Origin: Trichocoleus desertorum ATA4-8-CV12
GTDB taxonomy: Bacteria > Cyanobacteriota > Cyanobacteriia > FACHB-46
Length of the DNA: 64,000 nucleotides
NCBI GenBank assembly: GCA_019358975.1
Contig: JAHHIL010000007.1
Coordinates: 62,001 to 126,000 of the forward strand
Direction of reading: 5' to 3'
A program made the position numbers and the translations under genes. This document shows positions 37,224 through 46,202 of the stretch, one piece after another. The stretch's first letter is position 1; each line of letters begins with the position of its first letter. The notes beneath the pieces were generated by a model that was not told the origin of the DNA, ran no database searches, and was given only the letters and a program-made list of their open reading frames with translations.

Positions 37224-39077
37224 ATGAAGTATCGTAACCTTTACACGGGGCTTTACACAGCTCTGCAACGGCGCTTGCAGGAACTCCCCCAATCGCTGAA
37301 TTTGTTTCAATATGGTGGCCGCGCTGTGGAGTTGGTTTGGTCAACCAATCACCGCTTGACGATCGCCTTGGCTCTTTTTACCCTAATTGCGGGGTTGCTT
37401 CCTGGCGCGATCGCCTATGTTGGCAAACTCATTATTGATAGTGTAGTGGCGGCTTCGCAGTCGCAATCGCTCAGCGATCGCTGGGACGCACTAGGATACC
37501 TTGGCCTAGAAGCGATCGCGGTTGCCTTGTTGGCGGGTAGTAAGCAAGGACTCACGCTCTGTCAGTCATTGCTGCGGGTGTTGCTGGGGCAGAAAGTGAA
37601 TGTGCTGATTCTCAAGAAAGCCCTGACTTTGGATATGGCGCATTTCGAGGATTCAGAGTTTTACGACAAAATGACCCGTGCCCGCCGGGAAGCTTCTAGC
37701 CGCCCCTTAAGTTTGGTAGGGCGAACCTTTGGACTGGTGCAAGATAGCTTAGCACTGATTACCTATGGCGGGTTGCTGCTGAACTTCTCCATTGGAGCCG
37801 TCTTTGTGCTGATGTTGGCCGCTGTGCCTGCCTTTATCGCCGAGACTCGCTTTGCAGGGCAAGCTTTTCGGTTGTTTCGTTGGCGTGCCCCCGAAACCAG
37901 AGAGCAAACCTATTTGGAAACTTTGATTGCCCGTGAAGACTTTGCTATGGAGGTGAAGCTGTTTCAGTTGGGGCCGTTGCTCTTGACTCGCTATCAAGAG
38001 ATCTTCCATCGCCTTTATGATGAAGACCGCAGCTTAACCATTCGGCGCGGACTGTGGGGTTACTTGCTGGGATTACTCAGCACAGCGGCTTTTTACGCAG
38101 CTTATACCTGGATTGTGCTTGAGGCGATCGCGGGGCGAATCTCTTTGGGTGACTTGACCATGTATTTGGTGGTGTTTCGCCAAGGTCAGACCACCTTTTC
38201 CTCGGCGCTAAGTTCCATCGGTGGTATGTTTGAGGACTCTCTTTATCTTTCTAATTTGTATGAATTTTTAGAACAAGAGATTCCTCAGCCTGCCGGAACT
38301 GCTAAGCGGGGGCCAGTCCCTGGAGATGGAATTCGTTTTGAAAATGTCTCTTTTACTTATCCCGGCAATACCCAACCTGCTTTAAACAATGTTTCTTTCC
38401 ATCTTAGGCCCGGAGAAAAGATGGCGATCGTAGGTGAAAATGGTTCTGGCAAAACCACACTAATCAAGCTACTCACCCGCCTCTACAGCCCTAGCTCAGG
38501 CCGTATTTTTCTCGATGGTCTAGATTTGGAAGCTTGGGACACGGAAGTGCTCCAACGTCGCATTGGCGTGATCTTTCAGAACTTTGTCCGCTACCAATTT
38601 ACTGTCGGAGAGAATGTGGGCGTGGGAGATGTGGAACATATCACTGACTCACCGCGCTGGGAAGTTGCCGCCGACAAGAGTATGGCTTTGCCCTTTATTC
38701 AGGAAATGGCAGAGGGATTTCAAACTCAGTTAGGTAGGTGGTTTAAAGGGGGGCGAGAGTTGTCGGGTGGACAGTGGCAGAAGATTGCTTTGTCTCGCGC
38801 TTTTATGCGGACAGGGGCCGATATTCTGGTTTTAGATGAGCCTACTTCAGCGATGGATGCAGAAGCGGAGGTGCAAATCTTCAATCACTTTCGAACCGTG
38901 ACTGAGCACCAAATGGCAATTTTGATCTCTCATCGCTTCTCGACCGTGCGAATGGCTGATTGGATTGTAGTGCTATCGGCTGGGGAACTGATTGAGCAAG
39001 GTAGCCATGAAGACTTGCTACAAACAGGCGGGCGCTATGCTCATTTGTTCTCTTTACAAGCAGCGGGTTATCAGTAA
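37224..39077 (+). CDS. ABC transporter, fused permease-ATPase (MsbA-like half-transporter)
   Basis: A 617-residue half-transporter. Residues ~40-330 form the six-helix membrane domain. The ATPase follows with Walker A VGENGSGKTTLIKLL, Q-loop VIFQNFVRYQ, signature ELSGGQWQK, Walker B ILVLDEPTSAMD and the H-loop ISHRFSTV. It would work as a homodimer exporting lipid, peptide or drug; the substrate is not deducible. ATG 37224 has GGAG upstream and is preferred to GTG 37203. The next gene starts within its stop codon (TAATG). Confidence 0.9.
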   Translation: MKYRNLYTGLYTALQRRLQELPQSLNLFQYGGRAVELVWSTNHRLTIALALFTLIAGLLPGAIAYVGKLIIDSVVAASQSQSLSDRWDALGYLGLEAIAVALLAGSKQGLTLCQSLLRVLLGQKVNVLILKKALTLDMAHFEDSEFYDKMTRARREASSRPLSLVGRTFGLVQDSLALITYGGLLLNFSIGAVFVLMLAAVPAFIAETRFAGQAFRLFRWRAPETREQTYLETLIAREDFAMEVKLFQLGPLLLTRYQEIFHRLYDEDRSLTIRRGLWGYLLGLLSTAAFYAAYTWIVLEAIAGRISLGDLTMYLVVFRQGQTTFSSALSSIGGMFEDSLYLSNLYEFLEQEIPQPAGTAKRGPVPGDGIRFENVSFTYPGNTQPALNNVSFHLRPGEKMAIVGENGSGKTTLIKLLTRLYSPSSGRIFLDGLDLEAWDTEVLQRRIGVIFQNFVRYQFTVGENVGVGDVEHITDSPRWEVAADKSMALPFIQEMAEGFQTQLGRWFKGGRELSGGQWQKIALSRAFMRTGADILVLDEPTSAMDAEAEVQIFNHFRTVTEHQMAILISHRFSTVRMADWIVVLSAGELIEQGSHEDLLQTGGRYAHLFSLQAAGYQ

Positions 39078-40105
39078 TGTTGTCAGTAATGTTTAAAGGG
39101 ATTCGCGATCGCCTGAACCACTTTAAAGCTCGAAGAACTGAATCGCTGCAACTGGAGCGGCTACAAACAGAGCTGCTGGAAGAATCTAAGCTGGGGATCT
39201 CCTACTTAATCCTAATTATTGGCTCTTGCGCGATCGCCACTTTAGGATTGCTAGCCAACAGCACCGCTGTAATTATCGGCGCGATGATTATTGCTCCCTT
39301 GATGTTACCCATCCGAGGGCTGGCTTTTGGGGCTTTGAAAGGGGATATTCATCTCTTTCAGGAAGGATTGCTTGCCGTCAGCGTAGGCACTTTATTAGCG
39401 GCTAGCCTAGCCTGGGTTTTAGCCATGATGGTAGGACTACCCAGCTATGGCAGCGAAATCATCTCCCGTTCAGAACCAACCCTAATCGATCTAGGAATTG
39501 CGGTGGCCGCTGGCAGCATTAGTGGCTATGCCAAAGTGCAACCCAAAATTTCTGAAAGTTTAGCAGGAACCGCGATCGCTGTAGCCTTAATGCCGCCTGT
39601 TTGTGTGATCGGCCTAGGCTTAGCCCAAGGAAACTGGTCGCTTAGTTGGGGAGCCACCCTACTCTACCTAACCAACTTGCTGGGCATCACGCTCTCTTGT
39701 ATGCTGACGTTTCTCCTAGCGGGCTATATGCCGTTCCACCAAGCTCGCAAAGCTTTAGGTTGGGCACTAGCGTTCACAGCCGCGTTGCTGCTGCCCTTAA
39801 GTGTGGGCTTTGCTGAACTAATCAGACAATCCCGTTTGGAAAGTAGCCTTCGCACAGCCTTAGTGAACCGAACCATTACTTTTCAACGATTAGAATTGTT
39901 AAGCATCAACACCAACTGGTTAACGAAGCCCCCGCAGGTACGGGTAACAGTGCGATCGTCAGGCCCAGTGACCGCAAAGCAAGTCCGCCTCTTAGAGGCC
40001 TTTGTCGAGCGGGAAATGGGACAACCTTTCACATTAATTTTTACGGTGAGCGAGGTCAAAGAAGTGACCCGTGACGAACCCAGGCGATCGCCTGCTCAGC
40101 CCTAA
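39077..40105 (+). CDS. DUF389-family membrane protein
   Basis: A 342-residue protein with the DUF389 (TIGR00341) core: about eight membrane helices, including AVIIGAMIIAPLMLPIRGLAFGALKGD, GSISGYAKVQPKISESLAGTAIAVALMPPVCVIGLGLA, and a soluble C-terminal domain (~270-340). Its function is unknown across bacteria. Translation is coupled to the ABC transporter (1-bp overlap), suggesting a joint role in transport or envelope stress. Confidence 0.85.
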   Translation: MLSVMFKGIRDRLNHFKARRTESLQLERLQTELLEESKLGISYLILIIGSCAIATLGLLANSTAVIIGAMIIAPLMLPIRGLAFGALKGDIHLFQEGLLAVSVGTLLAASLAWVLAMMVGLPSYGSEIISRSEPTLIDLGIAVAAGSISGYAKVQPKISESLAGTAIAVALMPPVCVIGLGLAQGNWSLSWGATLLYLTNLLGITLSCMLTFLLAGYMPFHQARKALGWALAFTAALLLPLSVGFAELIRQSRLESSLRTALVNRTITFQRLELLSINTNWLTKPPQVRVTVRSSGPVTAKQVRLLEAFVEREMGQPFTLIFTVSEVKEVTRDEPRRSPAQP

Positions 40106-40246
40106 GGCGACCCAAATCTGAAGCACCAACTTCTTAATAAAAATGTGATATGGCTATCAGCCCCATGAGTCAGTGGCTAGTTATAGTGGAAGGAGCATCC
40201 TAGCTCCATGTTTATTTGGCATTGGTGTAGCAGAATTCCATTTTTT

Positions 40247-40687
40247 ATGAACACTGAACTGCTGACTCGAAAACCTTGGTTCGCCCTCGTTCTGCTCGTT
40301 TTAGCCTACACGGTGTTAGGGTGGCATTTATCGGCTCACCACATCTTTTGGCTAGTCGGCACTTTTGTCATTGCGGTCACCTTAGTAACCGCTTGGAAAA
40401 GCCATCCAATTCTGGAATCACTGGTTTGGTTTGCGACTCAAAAATTGCTAATTGTAGTCGGCCTTAGTATGCTGTTTAGCGTTGCCGTCACTCTGGTATT
40501 GACGAAACCCATATTATTGAACCTAACGCTGCTGCCGCTGGTTTCGCTGCTATATGCAGAATTAGAAATGAGGGCCACTGGTTTTAAGCAAATAGACGTG
40601 TTCTTTTGCTCAGTCTTGATGGCTGGCCTGGGCTTGTTAGTAGGGGAAGCTGTGGATTTGTGGGTGATCCCCAGTATGCGCTATTAA
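40247..40687 (+). CDS. Small multi-pass membrane protein
   Basis: About 146 residues from ATG 40247; ATG 40208 would add 13 residues. Four or five hydrophobic helices fill most of the sequence (LVLLVLAYTVLGWHL; IFWLVGTFVIAVTLVTAW; KLLIVVGLSMLFSVAVTLVL; VFFCSVLMAGLGLLVGEAVDLWVI). No family recognised. It follows the DUF389 gene by about 140 bp. Confidence 0.6.
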   Translation: MNTELLTRKPWFALVLLVLAYTVLGWHLSAHHIFWLVGTFVIAVTLVTAWKSHPILESLVWFATQKLLIVVGLSMLFSVAVTLVLTKPILLNLTLLPLVSLLYAELEMRATGFKQIDVFFCSVLMAGLGLLVGEAVDLWVIPSMRY

Positions 40688-40871
40688 ATTTTACAGGTCT
40701 CACCATCTTAGAAATACGTATATATACATATACAAAATTACATCCTGAGTCGGAGGCAGCCAGCTCGCCCTAACTTCTAGTCTGGTAGACGAAGCGTACA
40801 TGCAGCCAGTTAGAGAAGTAGTTATGGCCCATATTCTGCTAATTGACGTAGCATGAGGAATCGATCGGTTC

Positions 40872-41642
40872 ATGACTTTGGCAGAAGTTGCGGTATCTAC
40901 ACCCTTGAATGTCGTCTTTCTCTCAGGTCTGTCAGCTGTCGCTCTAGTTATAGTGCATGTATTCTCTAGTAGGTTACGTTTTCTAAAAGTTGCCCCTCGT
41001 AGCCGCTGGTTATCGTTTGGCAGTGGCGTGTCAGTTGCCTATGTTTTTGTCCATATCCTACCGGATTTGAGTGTTGCTCAAGAGACTCTACACCAAAGCT
41101 GGGGAGAAGGATGGACATTTCTAGACCATCACGTCTATTTGCTGTCATTGGCTGGCTTAGTGGCCTTTTATGGATTAGAGCGAGCTGCAAAAGTTTCTCG
41201 ACAGCGTAACCAGGCAGCAGGCCAAGGAGATGTAACTGAAGTAGAAGTCTTTTGGCTGCACATGGTGTCATTTGCACCTTACAACGCCCTAATCGGCTAT
41301 CTTCTACTGCATCGAGAAGAATCCGGAGTTATGAGTTTGCTACTTTTCGCAGTAGCGATGGGCTTACATTTTTTGGTCAATGACTACGGCCTTAGAGAGC
41401 ACCACAAGAAGCCCTATGACCAAATAGGCCGCTGGATCTTGTCCGCTGCTGTGATGGCTGGCTGGGCTATAGGCAGTGGCACTCAAATTCCTCAGGCGGC
41501 GATCGCAATCCTGTTTGCCTTTTTAGCGGGTGGCATTGTGCTGAATGTTTTGAAGGAAGAACTACCAGACGAGAGAGATAGCCGCTTTGGAGCCTTCGCC
41601 TTCGGTGCTATGGGTTACACAGCTCTTTTAGTGGCTTTGTGA
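40872..41642 (+). CDS. ZIP-transporter-like membrane protein
   Basis: A 256-residue protein with about eight membrane helices. Short motifs recall the ZIP metal-transport family: FGSGVSVAYVFVHILPDL in the first half and LAGGIVLNVLKEELPDERD near the C-terminus, the place where ZIPs carry their metal-binding HxxxE. Histidines in LHFLVNDYGLREHHKKPYD lie in a cytosolic loop. Zinc or other divalent metal transport is possible but distant. ATG start at 40872. Confidence 0.6.
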   Translation: MTLAEVAVSTPLNVVFLSGLSAVALVIVHVFSSRLRFLKVAPRSRWLSFGSGVSVAYVFVHILPDLSVAQETLHQSWGEGWTFLDHHVYLLSLAGLVAFYGLERAAKVSRQRNQAAGQGDVTEVEVFWLHMVSFAPYNALIGYLLLHREESGVMSLLLFAVAMGLHFLVNDYGLREHHKKPYDQIGRWILSAAVMAGWAIGSGTQIPQAAIAILFAFLAGGIVLNVLKEELPDERDSRFGAFAFGAMGYTALLVAL

Positions 41643-41672
41643 CCTTTTGGCGTTATCAGCGGATGACACAGA

Positions 41673-41888
41673 TGTACAGGAACTAATTAAATGTCGTCGT
41701 GACTAATTAGTGTCGTCAGCCCAGAGTGACTACTGGATAAGTATTCCAGCGATCGCTCTGGGTCTAAAAGCTTACTGCAAATTACCTGAACTGGAGACAA
41801 ATTGCGTGTCACAATCCAGATTAATGACAAATTACCTGTCGTATCTCCTCAAGGGCTTAAACTAAGGATGTGACAGATTAGCTGTCGT
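41673..41888 (+). mobile_element. Orphan transposon end with 19-bp TnsB-type repeats (V-K CAST-like)
   Basis: The stretch starts TGTACAG and carries five 19-bp repeats at 41680-41698, 41699-41717, 41794-41812, 41824-41842 and 41870-41888. All fit (G/A)TGAC-NA-ATTA-N(1-2)-TGTC(G/A)(T/C), for example GTGACAGATTAGCTGTCGT; the first two are in direct tandem. TGTACA followed by such repeats is the terminal structure of type V-K CRISPR-associated transposons (Tn7-like; TnsB-binding sites), and the order matches the reverse complement of the ShCAST right end as I remember it. No partner TGTACA end is visible in the intergenic DNA to the right. Confidence 0.7.
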
Positions 41889-42046
41889 GATTTAACCCTC
41901 AGTGGTGCTTGAGGCTAAATTTTATCAAGACTCATCACTTAATTGGAAAGAGGTGCTCGCTCGTTCCCGAAGTACACGGGCGATCGCTTAACTCTGAATT
42001 AGGGTTGATCTATCACGTTACAAAAACCCTTTTCAGTAGTTTTTAA

Positions 42047-42784
42047 CTAATCTAATTCGTTTGGGTCTAGTCCCATTGCCTGCAATCGGGCTGCTAGTCT
42101 GTCGGCTCGTTCGGCATCCGTAGGAATCCAACGGTTCTGGGCATCGTACCAACGGAGCCACTGGCGTTGAATGCCGCTGTATTCCCCATGCCATATTCCT
42201 ATGCCGATATTCAGAGTTGGCATCCACAGCTTTGGTTCTGTGAGTTCTACTTCCTGATATTGGCCTGCAACTAGGGTAAAACAGCGGAGCAGGTTGGTGT
42301 AGCGGTTGAAGAGGATGTAATAAGGAATGCGGAGAATTTGCTCGTAGACTTCCCATTTGGTGGGAGGTTGGCCGCTGCTGCGATCGCGCTGACCGAGGTC
42401 TTCGGCTTCGGTGCCTGGGGAGAGTAGCTCGACTACAATGCTGGGACTGATGCCTTCTTGCCAGATGACGTAGCTTAAACGCAGGTCTCGGTTTTCGTAA
42501 AGACGAGGCACGCCGACCGCAGCGAACCAGTCGGGACGCTTGTACCAGTTGGGGTGGTGAACGTCGTAATACAGGTTGAGATCGCCAGCAGTAAAGACTT
42601 GGTCGGCAGCATAGTCTGCCAAGCGAAAGGTAGCACTCAGTAGTTGGGGCTGGAGGTAGTGATATTCATCGGGCAAGCCAGGTTCCTCTAGATTTTCGCT
42701 AGGCAAATCATACATGGTGGGCAGTACTTCTTTGGGCGATCGCGGGGGATCGGTCTGCTCAATGGAGGGTTTTGCCAGCGTCAT
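42047..42784 (-). CDS. Uma2-family (DUF820) putative endonuclease
   Basis: A 245-residue protein of the cyanobacteria-expanded Uma2/DUF820 group, a PD-(D/E)xK-like restriction-endonuclease fold. Family pattern: KRPDWFAAVGVPRLY, SIVVELLSPGTEAEDLG (acidic residues of the active site), then KWEVYEQILRIPYYILFNRYT. A Gln/Arg-rich tail is common in the family. It sits between the CAST-like end and the CRISPR array, so it may be cargo; Uma2 genes are also frequent as free-standing genes. Confidence 0.8.
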   Translation of the reverse strand: MTLAKPSIEQTDPPRSPKEVLPTMYDLPSENLEEPGLPDEYHYLQPQLLSATFRLADYAADQVFTAGDLNLYYDVHHPNWYKRPDWFAAVGVPRLYENRDLRLSYVIWQEGISPSIVVELLSPGTEAEDLGQRDRSSGQPPTKWEVYEQILRIPYYILFNRYTNLLRCFTLVAGQYQEVELTEPKLWMPTLNIGIGIWHGEYSGIQRQWLRWYDAQNRWIPTDAERADRLAARLQAMGLDPNELD

Positions 42785-42857
42785 ATTCAGCCTGCTGTAG
42801 TTTTAAGAACAGGGACATGGGGCGATCGCTTTCTATTTTAATGGTGGCAAAGACAAA

Positions 42858-42891
42858 GAGAGGACGGAGAATGTTTCGCTTCCGCCCTCTT
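42858..42891 (-). terminator. Possible minus-strand terminator between array and Uma2 gene
   Basis: AGAGGACGGA-GAA pairs with TTCCGCCCTCT; on the minus strand the hairpin is followed by CTTTGTCTTTG, a weak T-rich tail. It would end a minus-strand CRISPR transcript before the Uma2 gene. The evidence is structural only. Confidence 0.4.
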
Positions 42892-42969
42892 GTATGGTTT
42901 CAATTAGTCCATTTCAACTCATTAGTGAGGCGCTGAGACTGGCGTAGGCATTGTCATTGTCCCGTTCGG

Positions 42970-43228
42970 GTTTTCAACTAATCCGATTTTGGTTTACCGG
43001 TAAAGCCATCCGCTCCATGAAGTCGGGGCTAGCCAACGATCAGCGGGCTACCATGTTTCCAACTAATCCGATTTTGGTTTATCGGTAAAGCTTCCCGATG
43101 CTGATGCCCCAGTACGATTTACTTTTGTTTCCAACTAATCCGATTTTGGTTAATCGGTAAAGGGACTATTGGATCCAGAGTTACGGCGAATTGGTTACAT
43201 TGTGCGTTTCCAACTAATCCGATTTTGG
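42970..43228 (-). CRISPR. Short orphan CRISPR array
   Basis: Three full 36-bp repeats (42970-43005, 43055-43090, 43127-43162) and a fourth cut after 23 bp (43206-43228). All start GTTT(T/C)CAACTAATCCGATTT on the plus strand. The three full copies go on TTGGTT and end GGTAAAG, with CCGAT/ATCGG able to form a stem; in the fourth the repeat stops after TTTTGG. Spacers are 49, 36 and 43 bp. The reverse complement ends GTTGGAAAC, the usual 3' end of cyanobacterial type I/III repeats, so transcription on the minus strand is favoured. The leader side would be to the right, where an IS remnant now begins. No cas gene is in the window. Confidence 0.85.
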
Positions 43229-43970
43229 CTGCTTGACTGACAAAACTAAAAAGCTGGAAAGCGTTTCAGGACAATAAATTCACGATTAAAAAACTGATCG
43301 TGTTGTCGTTGAGCAGCGAGCGCAGGTTGAGGGTCGGGGGCACTCGATAGAAACTGAAAAAGAGAAAGTTTCCATTGTTAAGTCAGGGCTAGACGAATCC
43401 AGTTCCAACCTAATTTGAGATAACTCATGCCCCGACGCCAATGAGTATCGACTAAACGACGCTGGCCCAATGCCACTACTTGAGTCCCTTGCAGCACCAA
43501 AAACAGCATCGTCAGCGCAATCACGCCACAGAGTTGAGTCAGCGCAAATTTGTCTCTTAAGCGTGATGCTTCGAGGCTAAAGCCATTAGATTTGAGGTCC
43601 AAGAAAGATTCTTTCACTTGGAACCGGAATCGGTATTGGGCAAAGGTTTGTAAATTGGTAAGTTCGTCACTGACAATCACCCAATCCTCGTCACTGGGTT
43701 GGTCATGAGCAAAGGCCAGATAAACATTGGCATCGGGCTTCCTTTTACCCAGAGACACAGCGGGAGTGAAGTAGGCTTGTCCGGGTTGCAGTCGGACTGA
43801 TGAAACCTTGTACCTTGACATTGACTCAAATAATCATGCAACGCATCATAGAGACGGGAAGTAGGAGCCATGGGTTTTGCTAATGGGTGTGGTAACTGAT
43901 CAGCTTAAACCAAGCTCCTCTTCCTTCTTACCTTTCGTTTCAATCCCTTAGACTTTTGTCAGCCAAGCAG
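43229..43970 (-). mobile_element. Decayed IS4-family element inserted in a CRISPR repeat
   Basis: Terminal inverted repeats CTGCTTGACTGACAAAACT (43229-43247) and ACTTTTGTCAGCCAAGCAG (43952-43970) match at 17 of 19 positions. The left end abuts the truncated CRISPR repeat at its 23rd base. The rest of that repeat is not found at the right end, so DNA next to the element was lost or rearranged after insertion. The element contains a broken transposase gene. Confidence 0.75.
43246..43871 (-). pseudogene. IS4-family transposase, internally deleted
   Basis: The minus strand from ATG 43871 reads MAPTSRLYDALHDYLSQ, a typical transposase start. At about 43815 it shifts frame directly into the C-terminal half (YRFRFQVKESFLDLKSNGF, the Y-R-E-K region, then LRDKFALTQLCGVIALTML). 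An in-frame TAA at 43380-43378 interrupts it; beyond the stop the same frame continues as QWKLSLFQFLSSAPDPQPAL and ends at 43246. The first catalytic aspartates have been deleted, so the protein cannot be active. Confidence 0.8.
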
Positions 43971-43983
43971 GAGAACAAGGGCT

Positions 43984-45414
43984 TTGTATCTTAGAAAACT
44001 CAATCGATTTCTTCGCCGATGGGGTGTGTTGGGGGAAGCCCGAACGCAAATATTAATTTGGTATTTGGGGCTAATGACTTGCTCCGCGATTGTTACTGTC
44101 GTGGCTATTCGGGAGAAGCTTTCTGATCGTTTAGACCAAGAGTTTCAGCAATCACTAACCCGGGAAATTGAGGAGTTTCGGCAATTGACAACCGAACAAA
44201 ATCCATCTACAGAAAAACCGTTTGGAAATGACATCGAATCTATTTTTAACGTGTTTCTTGATCGCACCGTGCCAGATGATGGACAGTTTCTCATTACCCT
44301 ATTCAATGGTCAGTTCTACCGTTCTAGCCCTAGCGCCATTCCAGGAGAGCTGCATAAGAATTCAGCCCTGATGAGTCAGCTAGCCCTGTCAACCCATTCT
44401 CAGCAGGGACAACTGACGATATCTCCCAATGACTCGCTGGTTTACATTGCTGAACCGCTAGTGAAGGGGAGCAACCGGGGGGTGCTTGTGGTAGCTTACT
44501 CCACAGCAACTGAGCACAAGGAGATTAATAATGCTGTAATTGTGGTTACAGAGGTGATGATCGGAGTATTGGGTTTTGCATCACTGCTTGCTTGGATTGC
44601 GGCAGGGCGGGTGCTAGCACCGCTACAGTTATTGTCTAAAGCAGCCCGTTCGGTGAGTGAGTCTGACCTGACGCAGCGACTACCTGTCCAGGGAAGCGGG
44701 GAATTAGACAGGGTAGCTCTCACCTTCAATGAGATGATGGATCGGTTGCAGGCAGCTTTTGACAGCCAGCGTAATTTCCTCAATGATGCAGGACATGAAC
44801 TGCGAACTCCTATCACCATCGTGCGCGGGCATTTGGAGCTGATGGGAGATGATCCCGAAGAACAACAGGCAACCCTGGAATTGGTACTAGACGAACTCGA
44901 TCGTATGAGTCGTTTGGTCAATGATTTAGTTGTGCTGGCAAAGGCAGAACGACCCGATTTTTTGCAATTTGAAACCGTGGACTTGAGTTCATTGACCGAG
45001 GAACTATTTACCAAAATTACGGCACTGGGCGATTGCAACTGGCAACTGGATGCCTTGGGCAAAGGGCAGATTGTGATTGATCGACACCGGTTGACTCAAG
45101 CTTTGACAAATTTGGCACAAAACGCAACGCAATACACAGAGAGCACAGGTACAATCGCACTTGGATCTAGCTTAAGGGGGAACTTGATCCGGTTTTGGAT
45201 AAGTGATACTGGCAAGGGAATTGCACCAGAAGACCAAAAGCGAATTTTTCAGCGATTTGCTCGTGGTATGAACAGCCGTTCTATAGAGGGGACAGGTTTA
45301 GGGTTAGCAATCGTGCAGGCGATCGCGGAAGCACATAACGGTCGGGTAGAGCTAAATAGCCAACTTGGGATGGGGTCTACTTTTACAATTATCATTCCAC
45401 TGAAACCTGCTTAA
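43984..45414 (+). CDS. HAMP sensor histidine kinase
   Basis: A 476-residue kinase. Helix 1 (~23-42), an extracytoplasmic sensor (~43-182), helix 2 (~184-205), HAMP (~206-260), HisKA with DAGHELRTPITIV (H271) and a HATPase (NLAQNATQY, SDTGKGI, GTGLGLAIV). The TTG start lies only 13 bp beyond the IS remnant, with GGAG and AAGGG nearby, so its original promoter may have been displaced. The cognate OmpR-type regulator follows 13 bp after its stop. The signal is unknown; the position upstream of the CO2-uptake cluster suggests a link (inference). Confidence 0.85.
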   Translation: MYLRKLNRFLRRWGVLGEARTQILIWYLGLMTCSAIVTVVAIREKLSDRLDQEFQQSLTREIEEFRQLTTEQNPSTEKPFGNDIESIFNVFLDRTVPDDGQFLITLFNGQFYRSSPSAIPGELHKNSALMSQLALSTHSQQGQLTISPNDSLVYIAEPLVKGSNRGVLVVAYSTATEHKEINNAVIVVTEVMIGVLGFASLLAWIAAGRVLAPLQLLSKAARSVSESDLTQRLPVQGSGELDRVALTFNEMMDRLQAAFDSQRNFLNDAGHELRTPITIVRGHLELMGDDPEEQQATLELVLDELDRMSRLVNDLVVLAKAERPDFLQFETVDLSSLTEELFTKITALGDCNWQLDALGKGQIVIDRHRLTQALTNLAQNATQYTESTGTIALGSSLRGNLIRFWISDTGKGIAPEDQKRIFQRFARGMNSRSIEGTGLGLAIVQAIAEAHNGRVELNSQLGMGSTFTIIIPLKPA

Positions 45415-45427
45415 GAGGACATCTAAG

Positions 45428-46096
45428 ATGAGTCGCCTTCTAATTGCTGAAGACGAATCTCGGATTGCTGCCTTTATAGAAAAGGGACTCAAAGCCAATG
45501 GATTAATCACAACCGTAGTGACCAATGCCCATGAGGCAATACTGCTGACCCAGAACGGTGAATTTGATCTGCTGATTTTGGATTTAGGACTACCTGACCA
45601 GGATGGTTTGACTGTGCTAGAGATTCTGAGGGGGCAGGGGGAACGATTGCCCATTATTGTTTTGACTGCCCGTGACGACATTCACGCCAAAGTAGCAGGT
45701 TTAGAAGGCGGCGCAGATGATTATGTAACCAAGCCGTTCCGGTTTGAAGAATTGTTGGCGCGGGTGCGGGTGCAACTGCGAAATCGCCAAGTGTCTTCTA
45801 GCAAGGAAGATATGGTGCTGACAAGTGGTCCAGTGACGCTTAATCTGCGAACTCGTGAGGTACAGGTGGGCGATCGCCCGATTGAACTGTCAGCCCGAGA
45901 GTTCATCCTGGCAGAAACGTTTCTACGCTATTCAGGACAGGTGATGAGCCGGGAGCAGTTGCTCAACCACGTTTGGGGTTACGACTATGACCCTGGTTCA
46001 AACATTGTGGATGTGTATGTGGGGTATCTACGTAAGAAGCTTGGTGGTGACCTGATCGAAACCGTCAGAGGTATGGGTTACCGATTGCAGACATGA
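45428..46096 (+). CDS. OmpR-family response regulator
   Basis: A 222-residue regulator with a receiver domain (E8, D9, phosphoacceptor D52, K102 in YVTKPFRFEELLARV) and an OmpR/PhoB winged helix (residues ~125-222; LSAREFILAETFLRYSGQVMSREQLLNHVWGYDYDPGSNIVDVYVGYLRKKLG). It is the likely partner of the kinase just upstream and would bind promoters as a dimer. The 46203 gene is a paralogue of its receiver half. Confidence 0.92.
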   Translation: MSRLLIAEDESRIAAFIEKGLKANGLITTVVTNAHEAILLTQNGEFDLLILDLGLPDQDGLTVLEILRGQGERLPIIVLTARDDIHAKVAGLEGGADDYVTKPFRFEELLARVRVQLRNRQVSSSKEDMVLTSGPVTLNLRTREVQVGDRPIELSAREFILAETFLRYSGQVMSREQLLNHVWGYDYDPGSNIVDVYVGYLRKKLGGDLIETVRGMGYRLQT

Positions 46097-46202
46097 GAGC
46101 TTTTTCATTCAGTTTTCTCGAATCTCGTGACAAACTGTAAGAAGTGACGCAAAACACATTTTTTATGTGTTCCTGTTGGCTCTAGCCTCTTGATAGCAAC
46201 CC

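Noticed and set aside
42895..42945. A further degenerate CRISPR repeat (GTTTCAATTAGTCC...) left of the array
   Set aside because: Only the first six or seven bases resemble the repeat and the spacing does not fit.
42970..43228. The CRISPR array as the V-K (Cas12k) array of the CAST-like end
   Set aside because: Its repeats end GTTGGAAAC in the likely orientation, typical of type I/III systems, and lack the GGGTTGAAAG end of V-K repeats; the short unit at 54886 fits V-K much better.
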